This document shows positions 62,595-64,000 of a stretch of DNA of 64,000 nucleotides, in pieces. The first letter of the stretch is position 1; every line of letters begins with the position of its first letter. Under the pieces are notes generated by a model that worked only from the letters and a program-made list of their open reading frames with translations, was not told the origin of the DNA and searched no databases. The DNA is taken from assembly GCF_050389805.1 (NCBI RefSeq), contig NZ_CP130945.1, positions 3,968,001 to 4,032,000 on the forward strand, read 5' to 3'. Both the position numbers and the translations under genes were made by a program. This DNA comes from Bacillus_BD sp050389805. GTDB taxonomy: Bacteria > Bacillota > Bacilli > Bacillales > Cytobacillaceae.

Positions 62595-62853
62595 TCTTTA
62601 CTCCTCCTTGCTACTTAAGAATTCAGAAAAAGTATAACACTGATTCCTGTATTGTGCTAATAAAAAGCTTCACATGTAATATACCCATTTATCGTCTATA
62701 TTTATTCTTTCTATACATAGTCCTAATTTGATTGTGGACTTCCTTTTTAAGCACCTTGCTTTCTGTAGACAACTCGGAGTCTTTTTTCCTTCCACTACAA
62801 TCAAAAGCGTCCAAAATCAACTTGAATCTTAACACATTCATTTATTAGAGACT

Positions 62854-64000
62854 TTACTCTTTATGATTTTCATTTTCTATTTTGGCTTTCTCTTCATCAA
62901 TTAAGACTCTTCGCAGTATTTTTCCAATAACGGTTTTCGGTAATTCACTTCGAAATTCATAAATTCTTGGAACTTTATAAGAGGCTAACTGGCGCCTTGA
63001 GAATTGGTCTAATTCCTCTTCGGTTACCTGGAATCCTTCTTTTAAAACAATATAGGCCTTAACGGTTTCACCTCGATACGGATCTGGAACTCCAGCAACT
63101 ACCACTTCTTGAATAGCAGGATGTACATACAAGATTTCTTCCACTTCACGGGGATAAATATTAAACCCACCTGCTATAATCATATCTTTTTTCCGATCGA
63201 CAACATAAAAGTAACCTTTTTCATCCATATACCCCAAGTCACCGGTTAACAGCCACTCTTCACGAAAAATATGCTCGGTTTCCTGCGGGTTATTCCAGTA
63301 TCCTTTCATGATTTGTGGACCTTTTACTGCAATTTCGCCAATTTCTCTAGGAGGAAGGGGGGCGCCGTTTTCAAGGGATAATATGACCGCATCGGTATCT
63401 GGCCACGGAACTCCGATGCTTCCTTTCACTCTTTGACCCCACAGAAAATTCGCATGGGTGACAGGGGATGCTTCGGTTAAACCATATCCTTCTACTAGTT
63501 TTCCACCTGTTATGTCTTCAAACTTTTGTTGGATTTCAACGGGGAGAGCGGCTGAGCCACTAAGACAGGAGTCGATGGAAGAAATATCATACTTTCTTAG
63601 ATCAGGATGATTCAGGAGTGCGATATAGATTGTAGGGGCACCAGGAAATAATGTAGGCTTTTGTTTATGAATGGTTTTTAAAGTGGTTTCTGCATCAAAC
63701 TTTGGAAGTAGGACCATCTTATAGGCTTGCATAATCGAGATTACCATAAGGGTTGTTACGCCATAAACGTGAAAAAATGGAATGACCCCTAATATAATTT
63801 CTTCTCCTTTTTTACATTTATACAACCAGGAAGAACACATTGTTCCATTTGCAACGAGATTTTTATGGGTTAGCATCGCTCCTTTGGGCCAACCTGTTGT
63901 TCCACCTGTATATTGAATAAGGGCAACATCTTCTTCAAAGTCGATAGGATGATTTAATAATGGCCTTTTTTCCATTTTTAATATTTCGGTAAGCAAGTGA
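62854..64000 (-). CDS. lcfA: Long-chain fatty acid-CoA ligase (LcfA-like), 3' part
   Basis: About 380 C-terminal residues of an AMP-forming acyl-CoA synthetase are present; the reading frame is open at the window edge, so the N-terminal third is missing only because of the cut. It has the P-loop 'YTGGTTGWPKGAMLTH', 'GYGLTEASPV', 'TGDLGYMDEKGYFYVVDRKK' and the catalytic lysine near the end in 'TVIGKILRRVL'. It activates fatty acids for beta-oxidation or lipid synthesis. The lcfA name rests on similarity of type and on position beyond trxA. Confidence 0.88.
   Translation of the reverse strand, partial: HLLTEILKMEKRPLLNHPIDFEEDVALIQYTGGTTGWPKGAMLTHKNLVANGTMCSSWLYKCKKGEEIILGVIPFFHVYGVTTLMVISIMQAYKMVLLPKFDAETTLKTIHKQKPTLFPGAPTIYIALLNHPDLRKYDISSIDSCLSGSAALPVEIQQKFEDITGGKLVEGYGLTEASPVTHANFLWGQRVKGSIGVPWPDTDAVILSLENGAPLPPREIGEIAVKGPQIMKGYWNNPQETEHIFREEWLLTGDLGYMDEKGYFYVVDRKKDMIIAGGFNIYPREVEEILYVHPAIQEVVVAGVPDPYRGETVKAYIVLKEGFQVTEEELDQFSRRQLASYKVPRIYEFRSELPKTVIGKILRRVLIDEEKAKIENENHKE

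Noticed and set aside
1..64000. CRISPR array, prophage or toxin-antitoxin/defence system
   Set aside because: No regularly spaced direct repeats, phage structural genes, or recognisable defence or toxin genes were found; apart from the pil locus and small repeats, the window is core chromosome.

Overview
The window is a chromosomal segment from a low-GC, endospore-forming Firmicute of the family Bacillaceae. Evidence for this is the sporulation genes (spoIIB, spoVID, ysxE, gerM, gerE), two tRNA-sensing T-box leaders, frequent TTG/GTG starts behind strong AGGAGG-type ribosome binding sites, and a gene order matching the Bacillus subtilis radC-maf-spoIIB-comC-folC-valS ... hem ... lon-clpX-tig-leu-ilv ... 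gerM-racE-gerE-sdh-uvrC-trxA-lcfA region. The genus or species cannot be fixed from the sequence alone. Nearly all genes lie on the minus strand. The plus-strand exceptions are a 65-aa membrane protein, a DAACS transporter, a ysxD-like gene, recQ and yslB.

Layout, left to right. Positions 1-728 hold radC, interrupted inside its catalytic HNH(P) motif exactly where a group II intron-like 5' end (GTGCG) begins. maf and spoIIB follow. Positions 2.9-13.8 kb hold a complete Gram-positive type IV pilus operon (transcribed right to left: pilA, pilD/comC, three minor-pilin-type genes, pilM, pilN, a PilO-SPOR fusion, pilB, pilT, pilC). It occupies the place where B. subtilis has only comC. The pilA leader carries what I read as a class II cyclic-di-GMP riboswitch overlapping an intrinsic terminator. 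This is the most interesting regulatory element in the window. A DsbA-like lipoprotein gene lies just upstream and could oxidise the cysteines seen in PilA and two minor pilins.

Positions 15-19.5 kb hold folC and valS, with a T-box whose probable specifier is GTC (Val). Positions 19.6-21.7 kb are a small accessory patch: a 65-aa membrane protein, a structured repeat, a dicarboxylate/amino acid:cation symporter and a dispersed repeat. Then come ysxE and spoVID (spore coat), the haem operon hemAXCDBL, ysxD-like, engB, lonA, lonB, clpX, tig and a TPR gene (ysoA).

Positions 40.5-49.4 kb hold the branched-chain amino acid operon ilvB-ilvH-ilvC-leuA-leuB-leuC-leuD behind a sigma-A promoter and a leucine (CTC) T-box. 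A tRNA-Arg(TCT) with a perfect consensus promoter follows. The right end carries ysnB, rdgB, gerM, racE, gerE, recQ, sdhCAB, yslB, uvrC, trxA and the 3' part of an acyl-CoA ligase (lcfA-like) that runs off the window.

Two families of short dispersed intergenic repeats are visible (AGCGCC...GGCGCT type and GGGACAGG type). Compared with B. subtilis, rph is absent between gerM and rdgB, and the etf/fad genes are absent between trxA and lcfA.
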